Counted from the stretch's first letter, positions 43,444-53,844 are shown. The stretch is 64,000 nt of DNA from Pseudofulvibacter geojedonensis (GCF_042675745.1 NZ_JBHTJM010000002.1:1-64000); one strand, 5' to 3'. Numbers and translations are program-made. Notes: generated from the letters alone by a model not told the origin.

Positions 43444-44757
43444 TTAATAATTAAGGGTTACTTTCAATATTTTATCAGTTGTTTGTTTAACAACAAATTC
43501 ACTATTTAGGCGTTTTCCTACCACCCAAATAATGTCATCATTTGCATTACACAACAACCACGTGTTTTCTTTTTCTATTAAAGACATTTTTTCGTCTTTA
43601 AAAAACTTACTAATTTTCTTTTTTCCTTTCATACCGAAAGGGTAAAATACATCACCGTCTTTTCGCTTTCTTAAGCGTAACGGATATTGCAATTTGCTTT
43701 TGTCTAAAAACACTTTACTTGAAGTATTTTTTTCTAACTGATTTACTTCTTGAAATTGCAACGAAATAGGTTTAGAAATTACACTTGTTTTAAGAGGAAT
43801 TTCATAAACACTATCTAGCAAAAGTATATCATTTTTTGTTAATAATAAAAAGCCTCTATCTTTTATTAATCTATGGGTTTTAGACGCAACATACTTTCCA
43901 GCTTGAGCATCTAGTAAATCCGCTATATTCGCCCATTCAGAGAATCCACAACCTTTTAGTATATGGTATAAATAGACTTTAAAATTTTTATACTTTTTTA
44001 GCTTTTTAATGTCTATTTTTAATTGATTTTCTTCTTCAAAACACAAATCATTTTTCACCTCATTTAAGTGCTTTTCTAACACTTCTTTTTCTTCTTTTAA
44101 ATATCCTAAATGTTCTTGAAAAGTATGAAGCAAATTAGCGTTTAATTCTTGCAAAACAGGAATCACTTTATGCCTAATTTTATTTCTAAAATACTTGGTA
44201 GATTGATTACTTTCATCTTCTCTCCAACTTATTTGATTATCTATAGTAAATTGTTGGATTTCGTTTCGAGAAAAGGGTAATAACGGGCGAATAATATTAC
44301 CATTTATTTCTGGTATACCAGTTAAACCTTGTATATTAGCACCTCTTGTTAAATTAATAAGAACTGTTTCTACATTATCATTTAATTGATGAGCAGTTAA
44401 AACGTACTGATAGTTCTCTTGTTTTAAGAGTTCATTAAACCAATTATATCTCAGCTCTCTAGCTGCCATCTGAATAGACAAATTGTTATTGTTGGCATAA
44501 TCTTGAGTAGAAAAACTAGTTGTAAAACACTTAACTTTTAACTTTTCTGCAAGTCTCTTAACAAAAACTTCATCTTTGTCTGAATCTTCAAAACGAAGTT
44601 TAAAATTGCAATGAGCCAAAGCTATAGAGTAATTTAACTGATGTAATAGGTGCGTTAAAACAACACTGTCTATCCCTCCAGAAATAGCAATTAATAGATT
44701 GCCTTCTTTTAGAAAAGGTAATTTTTGTTCTATATGATTTTTAAACTTTTCTAGCAT
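43444..44757 (-). CDS. tilS: tRNA(Ile)-lysidine synthetase
   Basis: Changes cytidine 34 of tRNA-Ile(CAU) to lysidine. The 437 residues show the PP-loop SGGIDS at 26-31, HCNFKLR, TAHQLNDNVET and GLTGIPE of the catalytic domain, a middle domain, and the C-terminal TilS domain (LRLRKRKDGDVFYPFGMKGKKKISKFFKDEK). Length is normal. It lies 19 bases upstream of dsbD in the same direction. Confidence 0.94.
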   Translation of the reverse strand: MLEKFKNHIEQKLPFLKEGNLLIAISGGIDSVVLTHLLHQLNYSIALAHCNFKLRFEDSDKDEVFVKRLAEKLKVKCFTTSFSTQDYANNNNLSIQMAARELRYNWFNELLKQENYQYVLTAHQLNDNVETVLINLTRGANIQGLTGIPEINGNIIRPLLPFSRNEIQQFTIDNQISWREDESNQSTKYFRNKIRHKVIPVLQELNANLLHTFQEHLGYLKEEKEVLEKHLNEVKNDLCFEEENQLKIDIKKLKKYKNFKVYLYHILKGCGFSEWANIADLLDAQAGKYVASKTHRLIKDRGFLLLTKNDILLLDSVYEIPLKTSVISKPISLQFQEVNQLEKNTSSKVFLDKSKLQYPLRLRKRKDGDVFYPFGMKGKKKISKFFKDEKMSLIEKENTWLLCNANDDIIWVVGKRLNSEFVVKQTTDKILKVTLNY

Positions 44758-44838
44758 AGCAACTAATATACAATAGTTCTAGATACTTTTTATTTATTTA
44801 AGACTTACTTAAATACAACAGCTTAATTATTAAATTCC

Positions 44839-46134
44839 CTATCCTTTATTTAACAAAGCTTCTCGCATGGCTTTTGCTTTTAACAAACATTCTTCATACT
44901 CAGCTTCTGCTTTTGCTTTTGCGGTAATTGCTCCTCCTACCGAATAAGATACATATTTATTAGTTTCGTTATACAATATGCTTCTTATTACTACATTAAA
45001 ATCAAAATCATTATCAGGAGTAAAATAACCTACTGAGCCAGAATACAAACCTCTCTTACTCTCTTCTACCTCTTCTATAATCTTCATAGCAGAAACTTTT
45101 GGAGCACCTGTCATGCTTCCCATAGGATAAGTTGTTCTTAAAACTTCTACAGGACTTTTAGTATGAGCTACTTTAGATGTAATGGTACTTATCATTTGGT
45201 GCACTTGGTCGAATGTATATATTTTACATAACTCAGGAACTTGAACACTACCCTTTAAAGCAGTTTTAGATAAGTCGTTACGGACCAAATCAACTATCAT
45301 TATATTTTCTGAACGTTCTTTCTGGTCATGCTCTAAATCGTATTTTAACTTTTCGTCTTCCTCTTTATTAGTAGATCTTTTTGCAGTTCCTTTAATTGGC
45401 TGCGATACTATTTGAGTACCGCTTTTTTTAATATAACGCTCTGGCGAAGCAGACAAAAGAAATTTATTTGATACCTTTAAGAATGTGGCAAAAGGCGAAT
45501 TAGATATGTTATTTAATTTTTGATAGACTTGTAGAGGATTTATTGTAGTGTTTTCTGCAAAAAACTCTTGGCAGAAGTTCATTTCGTAAATATCTCCTCT
45601 ATTTATATGGTTAATTATTTTTTGAAATTTCTCAAAATAACTGTCTTTTGTTATTTTAAGTTTAATTTTTACTTCTGAACTCTCTTCAGAAAAAGATGTA
45701 TAACTATTTAAAATTTCTTGCCAATCGTCTTCTATTTCATCATCTACAGCATATAAATAATGTAATTCTATTTCATTCTGTTTTAGCAAAAAAAGCTTTT
45801 TAGGCTGAAAAAAAAATAATTCAGGAAAAAGTAAATGATCTGGATTTTGAGAGACTAAATTTTCGGTGTCATTTTTTAAATCATAGCTTAAATAACCAAA
45901 CAACCAATCTTTCGTTATTGATTGGTATTCTTTTAACTTATCAAAAGCATCTACGTAATCTGTTTGTAAAACCGTAAAGGCATCTACCGCTAAAACAGCA
46001 TCAAAATCTGCATACTTTTGTTCATAATTATTAGAATCTAACCATACAACTTCGTCATATTGCTGCGCCCAAGACAACAATTGTTCTTTTAGCTTAGGAA
46101 AATTCTTTATATTTTTAGTTGTTATTTTTCTCAA
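44839..46134 (-). CDS. pabB: Aminodeoxychorismate/anthranilate synthase component I
   Basis: Chorismate-using enzyme, most likely PabB of folate synthesis. The 431 residues carry the chorismate-binding domain: PLQVYQKLNN, QPIKGTAKRST, MIVDLVRNDLSK and TYPMGSMTGAPKVSAMKIIEE. TrpE would normally sit in a trp operon, which is absent here, so PabB is preferred. The amidotransferase partner is not in the window. Confidence 0.85.
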   Translation of the reverse strand: MRKITTKNIKNFPKLKEQLLSWAQQYDEVVWLDSNNYEQKYADFDAVLAVDAFTVLQTDYVDAFDKLKEYQSITKDWLFGYLSYDLKNDTENLVSQNPDHLLFPELFFFQPKKLFLLKQNEIELHYLYAVDDEIEDDWQEILNSYTSFSEESSEVKIKLKITKDSYFEKFQKIINHINRGDIYEMNFCQEFFAENTTINPLQVYQKLNNISNSPFATFLKVSNKFLLSASPERYIKKSGTQIVSQPIKGTAKRSTNKEEDEKLKYDLEHDQKERSENIMIVDLVRNDLSKTALKGSVQVPELCKIYTFDQVHQMISTITSKVAHTKSPVEVLRTTYPMGSMTGAPKVSAMKIIEEVEESKRGLYSGSVGYFTPDNDFDFNVVIRSILYNETNKYVSYSVGGAITAKAKAEAEYEECLLKAKAMREALLNKG

Positions 46135-46159
46135 AAAAAATCGAGTTTATAAAAATAAA

Positions 46160-46200
46160 AATAGTCTCCAATTACTAATTGGAAACTATCTTTATTTTAT
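46160..46200 (-). terminator. Terminator after recQ
   Basis: The stem AATAGT-CTCCAATTA / TAATTGGA-AACTAT is followed on the minus strand by a T-rich tract. It lies about 70 bases past the recQ stop and before pabB. Confidence 0.65.
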
Positions 46201-46267
46201 TTTTATTATTCTATAATAAACTGTGATTATCTCTGTAAAAAAATACTTTTCACAAAGACAAAAGTTT

Positions 46268-48466
46268 TTAATTAGCTACTTCGCTAATAAATTTAATTCG
46301 ATAAAGTCTTAATTCTTCATCTTCGTAATCCCCATCAAACTCTTCTATAGCATCTGCTATTTTATCGTTTTCAGCTTCCATAAAATACTCGTGTATTTCT
46401 TCTTGCTGATCTTCATCTAAATGATCGTCTATCCAATAATCTATATTCAACTTTGTACCAGAAAAAACAATCATTTCCATTTCTTTAATAAAGTCTGCCA
46501 TTTCCATACCTTTAGCTGCTGCTATATCATCTAGAGGTAACTTTCTATCTACATTTTGAATAATGTAAAGTTTTAACGCAGAATTTGCTCCTGTACTTTT
46601 TACTACTAAATCGTCTGGCCTTTCTATTTCATTTTCTTCTACATACCTACCAATTAAATCTATAAATTCTTTTCCGTATTTTTTAGCCTTTCCATCTCCA
46701 ACACCGTGAACATTTTTTAATTCGTCCATTGTAATAGGATATTTAAGAGCCATATCTTCTAGAGAAGGGTCTTGAAAAACTACAAAAGGAGGTACTTCTA
46801 ATTTTTTAGCTACCTTTTTACGTAGATCTTTCAGCATCTTCATTAACTTCTCATCTGCAGCTGCACCGCCTTTTGCCATAGTTACGATACTGTCATCTGC
46901 ATCTGCAGCATATATATGGTCTTCTGTCATCATAAAAGATTGAGGAGAAACAATATAATCTCTACCTTTATCTGTTAACTTCACAACACCATAAGTCTCT
47001 ATATCTTTTTTTACATATTTAGCTACTAAAGCTTGGCGTATTAATGCCATCCAATACTTATCGTCTTTATGTTTCCCCCTTCCAAAGAAAGGTTTTGTAT
47101 CTGTTTTATGAGAACTAATTAAAGCGTTTTTATTTCCGATTAAAGTATTTACAATTTCTTTGGATTTATACTTTTCTTTAGTATCACTAACCGTTTCTAA
47201 CATCATCTTTAACTCATCTTGAGCTTCATGTTGCTTCTTCGGGTTACGCATATTATCGTCCATATCTCCACCTTCTCCTGTATTCTCATCGAACTCTTCT
47301 CCAAAATAATGAAGGATAAACTTTCTTCTGGACATAGATGTTTCTGCATAGGCAACCATTTCTTGTAGTAAGGCATGACCAATTTCTTGTTCTGCTACTG
47401 GTTTACCAGACATAAATTTTTCTAATTTTTCTATATCCTTGTAGGCATAAAAAGCCAAACAATGTCCTTCTCCTCCATCTCTTCCAGCTCTTCCGGTTTC
47501 TTGATAATAACTTTCGATACTCTTTGGAATATCATGATGTATTACAAAACGAACATCTGGTTTATCTATCCCCATACCAAAAGCAATAGTAGCTACAACA
47601 ACATCTACATCTTCCATTAAAAACATATCTTGATGTTTGGCCCTAGTCTTGGCATCTAAACCTGCATGATATGGAACAGCGTTTATGCCATTAACTTGTA
47701 AAACTTGAGCTAACTCTTCTACTCTTTTTCTACTTAAACAATAAACAATGCCACTTTTACCTTGATTTTGCTTAACAAAACGAATAATATCTGCATCAAC
47801 TGCCTTGGTTTTTGGTCTTACTTCGTAATATAAATTAGGTCTGTTAAACGAGGCTTTATATGTAGTAGCATTCGCCATACGTAAATTCTTAAGTATATCC
47901 TCTTGAACTTTGGGAGTAGCGGTAGCTGTAAGCCCTACAATAGATATACCTTCATCTATTTTTTGGATGATATTTCTTAAATTTCGGTATTCAGGTCTAA
48001 AATCATGTCCCCACTCCGAAATACAATGAGCCTCATCTACTGCTAAAAAAGAAATTTTGATGCTTTTTAAAAACTCTATGTTATCTTCTTTGGTTAAAGA
48101 TTCTGGAGCTACATATAACAACTTAGTCACTCCATTAGTTAAATCTTCTTTAACCTTTTTGACTTCTGTTTTAGTTAATGATGAATTTAATACATGTGCT
48201 ATTCCGTTCTCTGAGGAAATTCCTCTCAAAGCATCAACTTGATTTTTCATTAACGCTATAAGTGGTGAAACAACTATTGCAGTACCTTCACTCATTAAAG
48301 CTGGTAATTGATAGCACAGTGATTTACCTCCACCAGTAGGCATTATTACAAAAGTGTTTTCGCCATTTAGAACGCTTTTTACAACGTCTGCTTGCAAGCC
48401 TTTAAATTGAGAAAAACCAAAATGTTTTTTTAGGGCTGCAAGTATGTCATTTTCATTAAAATCCAT
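46268..48466 (-). CDS. recQ: ATP-dependent DNA helicase RecQ
   Basis: 3'-5' helicase for recombination and repair. The 732 residues include Walker A TGGGKS at about 44-49, DEAH box (VDEAHCISEWGHDFRPEYR), helicase C domain (GIVYCLSRKRVEEL, QETGRAGRDG), RQC winged helix and an HRDC domain near 560-640 (VPPFVVFQDPSLEDMA). The C-terminal 100 residues are acidic. The RQC region lacks an obvious four-cysteine zinc cluster. Confidence 0.94.
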   Translation of the reverse strand: MDFNENDILAALKKHFGFSQFKGLQADVVKSVLNGENTFVIMPTGGGKSLCYQLPALMSEGTAIVVSPLIALMKNQVDALRGISSENGIAHVLNSSLTKTEVKKVKEDLTNGVTKLLYVAPESLTKEDNIEFLKSIKISFLAVDEAHCISEWGHDFRPEYRNLRNIIQKIDEGISIVGLTATATPKVQEDILKNLRMANATTYKASFNRPNLYYEVRPKTKAVDADIIRFVKQNQGKSGIVYCLSRKRVEELAQVLQVNGINAVPYHAGLDAKTRAKHQDMFLMEDVDVVVATIAFGMGIDKPDVRFVIHHDIPKSIESYYQETGRAGRDGGEGHCLAFYAYKDIEKLEKFMSGKPVAEQEIGHALLQEMVAYAETSMSRRKFILHYFGEEFDENTGEGGDMDDNMRNPKKQHEAQDELKMMLETVSDTKEKYKSKEIVNTLIGNKNALISSHKTDTKPFFGRGKHKDDKYWMALIRQALVAKYVKKDIETYGVVKLTDKGRDYIVSPQSFMMTEDHIYAADADDSIVTMAKGGAAADEKLMKMLKDLRKKVAKKLEVPPFVVFQDPSLEDMALKYPITMDELKNVHGVGDGKAKKYGKEFIDLIGRYVEENEIERPDDLVVKSTGANSALKLYIIQNVDRKLPLDDIAAAKGMEMADFIKEMEMIVFSGTKLNIDYWIDDHLDEDQQEEIHEYFMEAENDKIADAIEEFDGDYEDEELRLYRIKFISEVAN

Positions 48467-48640
48467 TATAGAGTTTTACTATTTTACATTACATTTGCAA
48501 TAATTAAAGATACTACTTTATTTAAAACATGAAATAAGATTTTCATTTTTTTAACGAGTATAAAATCAATTTTAAAACAATCTAAACTAGCTATCTTTTA
48601 AATAAAAGATTTTCAGCGAGTTGCCAAATCATAATTTTTA

Positions 48641-49609
48641 ATGAGTAATTTAAATAAAATTATTCAAATAGCTCAAGAGACTATCCTAATAGAACAAGAA
48701 GCTATTGCCAACCTAGTAAACTTAATAGATCAAGAGTTTGCTCAAGCTGTTAATTATATATACCAATCTAAGGGTAGAGTTGTAATTTCTGGAATAGGGA
48801 AAAGTGCTAATATAGCCACTAAAATTGTAGCTACCCTAAACTCTACAGGAACTCCAGCAATTTTTATGCACGCTGCAGATGCTATACATGGAGATCTAGG
48901 TACTATACAAAAAGACGATACCGTTATTTGTATTTCTAAAAGTGGTAACACTCCAGAAATTAAAGTATTGGTTCCTCTAATAAAAAGTGGCGGAAATAAA
49001 CTTATTGCCATTACTTCTAATAGAGATTCTTTTTTAGGGCAAGAAGCCGATTTTGTTTTACATGCCTATGCACAAAAAGAAGCTTGTCCTAATAATTTAG
49101 CTCCAACAACTAGTACAACTGCTCAACTAGTTATTGGCGATGCTTTAGCTGTATCTTTATTGAGGCTGAAAGAATTTACAAGTAACGATTTTGCTAAATA
49201 CCACCCTGGAGGTGCTTTAGGAAAAAGATTGTATTTACGCGTTGCTGATTTAGTTTCTAAAAACGAAAAACCTCAGGTTACAGAAGATGCTACTATTCAA
49301 GAAGTTATTGTAGAAATATCTAACAAACGATTAGGTGTTACTGCTGTTGTAAATAACTCTAAAAAAGTGTTAGGTATTATTACAGATGGAGACTTAAGGC
49401 GAATGTTAGCAAAGACTACTGATTTTTCTAACCTTACTGCTAAAGACATCATGACTGCTTCCCCTAAAATTGTAGAAAGTAATATGATGGCTATTGATGC
49501 TTTAGAAATTTTAGAAAATAATGATATTACTCAATTATTAGTGGCAGACAAGAATGAATATAGTGGTGTTGTTCACTTACATGATTTAATAAAAGAAGGA
49601 ATTATATAA
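48641..49609 (+). CDS. kdsD: Arabinose-5-phosphate isomerase (KpsF/GutQ family)
   Basis: Makes D-arabinose 5-phosphate for Kdo, needed for lipopolysaccharide. The 322 residues join a SIS isomerase domain (VVISGIGKSANIATKIVATLNSTGTPA, CISKSGNTPEI) and two CBS domains (KRLGVTAVVNN, NDITQLLVADKNEYSGVVHLHDLI). It overlaps tatC by one base. lptB, another lipopolysaccharide gene, is in the same cluster. Confidence 0.93.
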   Translation: MSNLNKIIQIAQETILIEQEAIANLVNLIDQEFAQAVNYIYQSKGRVVISGIGKSANIATKIVATLNSTGTPAIFMHAADAIHGDLGTIQKDDTVICISKSGNTPEIKVLVPLIKSGGNKLIAITSNRDSFLGQEADFVLHAYAQKEACPNNLAPTTSTTAQLVIGDALAVSLLRLKEFTSNDFAKYHPGGALGKRLYLRVADLVSKNEKPQVTEDATIQEVIVEISNKRLGVTAVVNNSKKVLGIITDGDLRRMLAKTTDFSNLTAKDIMTASPKIVESNMMAIDALEILENNDITQLLVADKNEYSGVVHLHDLIKEGII

Positions 49610-50427
49610 TGGCTAAAAAAGACCCAAATGAAATGTCTTTTCTAGATCATCTAGAAATTTTAAGACGTCATTTAATTAGAGCTGTTTTAGCTGTTCTAAT
49701 AGTGGCAGCTATTATGTTTTCTTTACCCGGATTTGTTTATGACACTTTAATATTTGGCCCTACAGATCCTGGATTTATGACCTACAAAGGACTTTGTAAC
49801 CTTTCTAAAGCCATTGGTATGGACGAAGGCTTATGTATTGAATCTTTTAATTTTAAAATTCAAAGCAGAACTCTAGCTGGGCAGTTCTCATCACATATAT
49901 GGGTATCTATAACGCTAGGTTTCATTGTTGCTTTTCCGTATGTTATTTATGAACTATGGAAATTTGTTAGCCCTGGTCTACACCAAAACGAAAGAAAAAA
50001 TTCTAGAGGATTTATTGTGGTATCTTCTTTATTATTCTTTTTAGGAGTACTTTTTGGATACTTTATTATTTGTCCACTCTCTATTAACTTTTTAGCAAAT
50101 TATTTTGTTTCAAAATCTGTAGAGAACAACTTTGACTTAGATTCTATTGTTGGTATTGTAAGAGCTTGCTCTTTAGCTTCTGGGCTATTATTCGAACTAC
50201 CCATTATTATCTATTTTTTAACTAAAATTGGTTTAGTAACTCCTGAATTTTTAAAGAAAAATAGAAAAGTAGCCTTAGTTTTAATTTTAATTGTTTCGGC
50301 TATAATTACTCCGCCAGACTTAGCCAGCCAAATAGTAGTAGCCATACCCGTTATGATACTGTATGAAATTAGTATTATAATATCTAAACGAATTGTAAAA
50401 AAAGAACAAAAGAAAACCCTTTCATAA
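49609..50427 (+). CDS. tatC: Sec-independent protein translocase TatC
   Basis: Membrane receptor for twin-arginine signal peptides. 272 residues, six predicted helices, and family blocks MSFLDHLEILRRHLIRA, FPYVIYELWKFVSPGLHQNER and APEFL-like VTPEFLKKNRK. The first periplasmic loop is enlarged (PTDPGFMTYKGLCNLSKAI), as in Bacteroidota. It shares a base with the kdsD stop and is 2 bases from the next gene. Confidence 0.94.
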   Translation: MAKKDPNEMSFLDHLEILRRHLIRAVLAVLIVAAIMFSLPGFVYDTLIFGPTDPGFMTYKGLCNLSKAIGMDEGLCIESFNFKIQSRTLAGQFSSHIWVSITLGFIVAFPYVIYELWKFVSPGLHQNERKNSRGFIVVSSLLFFLGVLFGYFIICPLSINFLANYFVSKSVENNFDLDSIVGIVRACSLASGLLFELPIIIYFLTKIGLVTPEFLKKNRKVALVLILIVSAIITPPDLASQIVVAIPVMILYEISIIISKRIVKKEQKKTLS

Positions 50428-50429
50428 AA

Positions 50430-50780
50430 ATGACTGATCATAATAAAGTAGCAGAATTTAATGAGTATCGTGAAAAGATGAACAAACGCATCTTACAAGA
50501 CGATAATAAAATACTACATAGAATATTTAATCTAGACACCAAAGCTTTTATGGGTGGAGCTTTAGATGTTAGGACAAAAGAATTGTTAGGTTTAGTTGCC
50601 TCTTTGGTGTTGCGCTGCGACGATTGTGTTAAATACCATTTAGAATCATGCAATAAAGCTGGTTTAAACGGTAAAGAGGTTGCAGAAGCTTTGAGTATTG
50701 CTACACTTGTGGGTGGTACTATCGTTATTCCACATTTGCGTAGAGCTTACGAATATTGGGATGCTTTACAAGAAGGTTAA
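50430..50780 (+). CDS. Carboxymuconolactone decarboxylase (AhpD-like) family protein
   Basis: 116 residues with the AhpD-like motif RCDDCVKYHLESC (CxxC followed by His), suggesting a thiol peroxidase/reductase-type function rather than aromatic decarboxylation. It sits between tatC and lptB in one operon; the role there is unknown. Confidence 0.85.
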   Translation: MTDHNKVAEFNEYREKMNKRILQDDNKILHRIFNLDTKAFMGGALDVRTKELLGLVASLVLRCDDCVKYHLESCNKAGLNGKEVAEALSIATLVGGTIVIPHLRRAYEYWDALQEG

Positions 50781-50847
50781 TAATATATTAAAGCTTTAAA
50801 CATTACATTTTAATTACTTACTTTTACCTCTGAGCAACAAAAACGCA

Positions 50848-51588
50848 ATGATATTAAGAGCCGAAAACATAAGAAAAGCCTATAAAAACAAATTAGCTGT
50901 TAAAGGCATTTCTGTAGAAGTTAAACAAGGAGAAATTGTTGGTTTATTAGGTCCTAATGGAGCAGGCAAAACCACCTCTTTCTATATGATTGTTGGACTG
51001 GTAAAACCAACCGACGGTCAAATCTTTTTAGATCAAACAGAAATCACCAAGTTTCCTATGTACAAAAGAGCTCAACACGGTATTGGCTATTTAGCTCAAG
51101 AAGCTTCTGTATTTAGAAAGCTTACCGTGGAGGAAAACATCATGAGTGTTTTAGAACTTACTAATCTTTCTAAGAAAGAACAAAAAGAGCGTACAGAACA
51201 ATTAATTGAAGAATTTAACTTACAAGAGCGTAGAAACCGTAGAGGAGATTTACTTTCGGGTGGGGAACGTAGACGTACTGAAATTGCACGTGCTTTAGCT
51301 ACCAACCCTAGCTTTATTTTATTAGATGAACCGTTTGCTGGTGTTGATCCGGTTGCTGTAGAAGACATACAACGAATTGTAGCTCGCTTAAAAGACAAGA
51401 ATATTGGTATATTAATTACCGACCATAACGTACAAGAAACCTTAGCTATTACAGACCGTACCTACTTAATGTTTGAAGGGAGCATTCTTAAACACGGAGT
51501 ACCAGAAGAACTCGCTGCAGACGAAATGGTACGTAAAGTGTATTTAGGGCAAAACTTTGAGCTGCGTAAAAAGAAGTTAGATTTTTAA
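50848..51588 (+). CDS. lptB: Lipopolysaccharide export ATPase LptB
   Basis: ATPase that drives LPS extraction with LptF/LptG. The 246 residues have Walker A GPNGAGKTT, Q-loop YLAQEASVFRKL, signature LSGGERRRTEIARAL, Walker B LLDEPFAGVDP and the H-loop ITDHNVQETLAI. The sequence GYLAQE...SVFRKLTVEENI is typical of LptB. A partner permease is at 9964-11055. Confidence 0.95.
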   Translation: MILRAENIRKAYKNKLAVKGISVEVKQGEIVGLLGPNGAGKTTSFYMIVGLVKPTDGQIFLDQTEITKFPMYKRAQHGIGYLAQEASVFRKLTVEENIMSVLELTNLSKKEQKERTEQLIEEFNLQERRNRRGDLLSGGERRRTEIARALATNPSFILLDEPFAGVDPVAVEDIQRIVARLKDKNIGILITDHNVQETLAITDRTYLMFEGSILKHGVPEELAADEMVRKVYLGQNFELRKKKLDF

Positions 51589-51639
51589 ACTTTTTTACTA
51601 AGACTTAGATTTACAACTCTATCTATTTCCATTTTATTT

Positions 51640-52095
51640 TTAGATACAAATATTAATCTTACACCGTCTAAGATAAAAAATATCTGGATTTATACTTTCT
51701 ATGTGGCTCCAAAAACTTTTTTGTAATTCTGACCACTCTTCCAAATCCTCTTGTAATGAAAAGTTTTCATAGTTGACATATGATTCTACACTTGGTATTT
51801 CTGTTGGATTTTCAAATAAATACCATTGATCATAATTATCACATATCGGACCATTTAATATATCATTTGTTAACTTTGGAGAATAAGCAATTTCTTCTTC
51901 TTTTTTCCAACCAATTTCAACCTCTTTATTTGTTGGTGCAAACTCTCCTCCATCAAAATGAGAGATACATAAATATTTACTTAAAAATAAATCAGGCAAG
52001 TCATCTATCAAAGTATATAAACACAATTGGTAGCCAGACACAACTTCAAACCAATGAAAATCTTTATGAGTTCCTTCCCAATAAACCATTATCAA
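51640..52095 (-). CDS. Protein of unknown function
   Basis: 151 residues, acidic, rich in Trp, Tyr and Glu. The pattern WEGTHKDFHWFEVVSGYQLCLYTLIDDLPDLFLSKY and DQWYLFENPTE is of the kind seen in small immunity or barrier-type proteins, but I cannot name a family. A second Met (residue 3) could be the start. It follows the next minus-strand gene by 2 bases, so the pair is co-transcribed. Confidence 0.55.
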   Translation of the reverse strand: MIMVYWEGTHKDFHWFEVVSGYQLCLYTLIDDLPDLFLSKYLCISHFDGGEFAPTNKEVEIGWKKEEEIAYSPKLTNDILNGPICDNYDQWYLFENPTEIPSVESYVNYENFSLQEDLEEWSELQKSFWSHIESINPDIFYLRRCKINICI

Positions 52096-52097
52096 AA

Positions 52098-52547
52098 TTA
52101 TTTTTCAAGCAAAAGTGATTTTTCTGCCTTAAGCACCTCTTTTACCTTATCTATTAAAAGAATAAGCGATACAATTACAATAGTTGCCCAATCTCCATTC
52201 TCTCTGTAATAATGATAAATCATTCCTCCTAATAAAAAGGGAGTTACAAAATCTATAATTTTCGAAATCACTCTTAAAAATGATTGGATTTTTACTGGAA
52301 ATTTTGACAAAATTGTCTGAATTGATCTATTTAAAAACCCACTCAAAAACCTGAACAACAATGAAATAACAACAATAAACACAAGTGTAGCTATAGTGAA
52401 TCTCTCTGTACCATTTTGAAATGTTGCATTAAATATAAATCTTAAACAAAAAACCACTAAAGCTATCAAAAGTAAGGGCTTCAGAATCTTAACCCAAAAG
52501 AAAGTAACACTGTTGTAAATAGCTATCAGAAAACCTCTTCTATCCAT
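52098..52547 (-). CDS. Small membrane protein of unknown function
   Basis: 149 residues with about four hydrophobic segments (LLLIALVVFCLRFIF, ATLVFIVVISLLFRF, FVTPFLLGGMIYHYY, IVIVSLILLI). No family recognised. It lies 7 bases upstream-to-downstream from the TlpA-like lipoprotein gene, in the same direction. Confidence 0.55.
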   Translation of the reverse strand: MDRRGFLIAIYNSVTFFWVKILKPLLLIALVVFCLRFIFNATFQNGTERFTIATLVFIVVISLLFRFLSGFLNRSIQTILSKFPVKIQSFLRVISKIIDFVTPFLLGGMIYHYYRENGDWATIVIVSLILLIDKVKEVLKAEKSLLLEK

Positions 52548-52554
52548 ATAAAAA

Positions 52555-53787
52555 TTACTTCCCTAACTCCTTAACAAGACTTTCAAACTCTTTCTTAAAG
52601 TCTAGGAACTTTTGCCTAGTAGCTGGCCCGTTAAACCCAGTATGGACTTTTTGTACTTGACCTTTCTTATCAATAAATATTGTTGTTGGATACGATAATA
52701 CATGATTTAGCATTGGTAGCTTTTCTGCTGCTTTCTTTTTACTCGCCGTACCTGTTTGGGCTAACAATATTGGATATGGTATTTCTAAACGCTCTTTTAA
52801 TCTTTTTAAATTTTTAACAGCTTTATCTTCTTTTGCATTTTCAAAAGCTAAGGCAACAAATTCAACTCCTTCTGGTTTGGTTTTATAATAATTACTTAAA
52901 TACTTGCTCTCGTCTAAACAATTTGGACACCAACTTCCCATAATCTGAACGATAACCGCTTTATCTTTAAAGCGTTCATCTTTTAAACTAACCTGATTTC
53001 CGTTGATATCTGGAAAAGCGAATTCAATTTTATCGTAACCTTCTTTTAAATAAGTTAATTTACTAGGATCCGTTAGTTCGAATGTAGAATTCTTTATAGC
53101 GACCCATGGTTCTTTGTAATGATTCCCCGAATAAAACATTCCGTTTACTATACTATCTCCTTTTACTTCTCCATCGAAATAGAAAGCATGAGCTCCATCA
53201 AAAGCACTAAACTTTAATTTGTTACCATCTAAAGCGCCTTCTAAAAAACGATAATCCCCAGTTTCTGTTAAAAAAGTCCCTGTAACTACATTTTCGTCTC
53301 CATCTTTAAATACTCCTTTGGCTTTATATTCATTATCTGTACCTGGACTAAAAGTAACCTCCCAATTACCACCAACAGGCTGATGTGTTTTAGCCATTAC
53401 CGGATACCTAAAATGTATATCATGAATGGCTTCAAAAGGTACTGGAGTATAATTTGGTCCTTTTTCGTAAGTTCCCTCTATATTACCTTTGTCGTCTATT
53501 CTTCCTTTTAAATGAGCATCAAAAACAGGCATTGTAATATGTACCATACTGTTTGCTACACTTACATCTGAAACCTGTATTTGTTCTTCTGCATTATAAA
53601 CTACTATACTTTTATCAGACTTCACTTCGAACAAAAAAGGAAGTTGCTTATTATCTTGTACATCGATAACAGCTCTATACATACCAGATTTTAGTTCTCT
53701 TTCAACTTCTTTCTCTTCAACTGGTTTTACTTCCTTTTTACAAGAAAATACTACTACAACAAATAAAAGGCTATAAATATATTTCAT
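52555..53787 (-). CDS. TlpA-like thioredoxin-fold lipoprotein
   Basis: 410 residues with a lipoprotein signal (FSC lipobox at about 16). The N-terminal 240 residues are beta-rich, as in DUF4369-type leaders. The C-terminal half is a thioredoxin/TlpA domain with active site WCPNC (GSWCPNCLDE) and the cis-Pro region SYPTTIFID. It is probably a periplasmic disulfide reductase working with the DsbD-like protein at 41359. Confidence 0.88.
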   Translation of the reverse strand: MKYIYSLLFVVVVFSCKKEVKPVEEKEVERELKSGMYRAVIDVQDNKQLPFLFEVKSDKSIVVYNAEEQIQVSDVSVANSMVHITMPVFDAHLKGRIDDKGNIEGTYEKGPNYTPVPFEAIHDIHFRYPVMAKTHQPVGGNWEVTFSPGTDNEYKAKGVFKDGDENVVTGTFLTETGDYRFLEGALDGNKLKFSAFDGAHAFYFDGEVKGDSIVNGMFYSGNHYKEPWVAIKNSTFELTDPSKLTYLKEGYDKIEFAFPDINGNQVSLKDERFKDKAVIVQIMGSWCPNCLDESKYLSNYYKTKPEGVEFVALAFENAKEDKAVKNLKRLKERLEIPYPILLAQTGTASKKKAAEKLPMLNHVLSYPTTIFIDKKGQVQKVHTGFNGPATRQKFLDFKKEFESLVKELGK

Positions 53788-53814
53788 GATATTTTTTTAG
53801 TGGATTAAAACTAC

Positions 53815-53844
53815 AAAAAAAGGTTGTCCTTTTTTAGACAACCC
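53815..53844 (-). terminator. Terminator after purC
   Basis: GGTTGTC (53822-53828) pairs with GACAACC (53837-53843). On the minus strand the stem ends in TTTTTTT. It lies 46 bases past the purC stop. Confidence 0.8.
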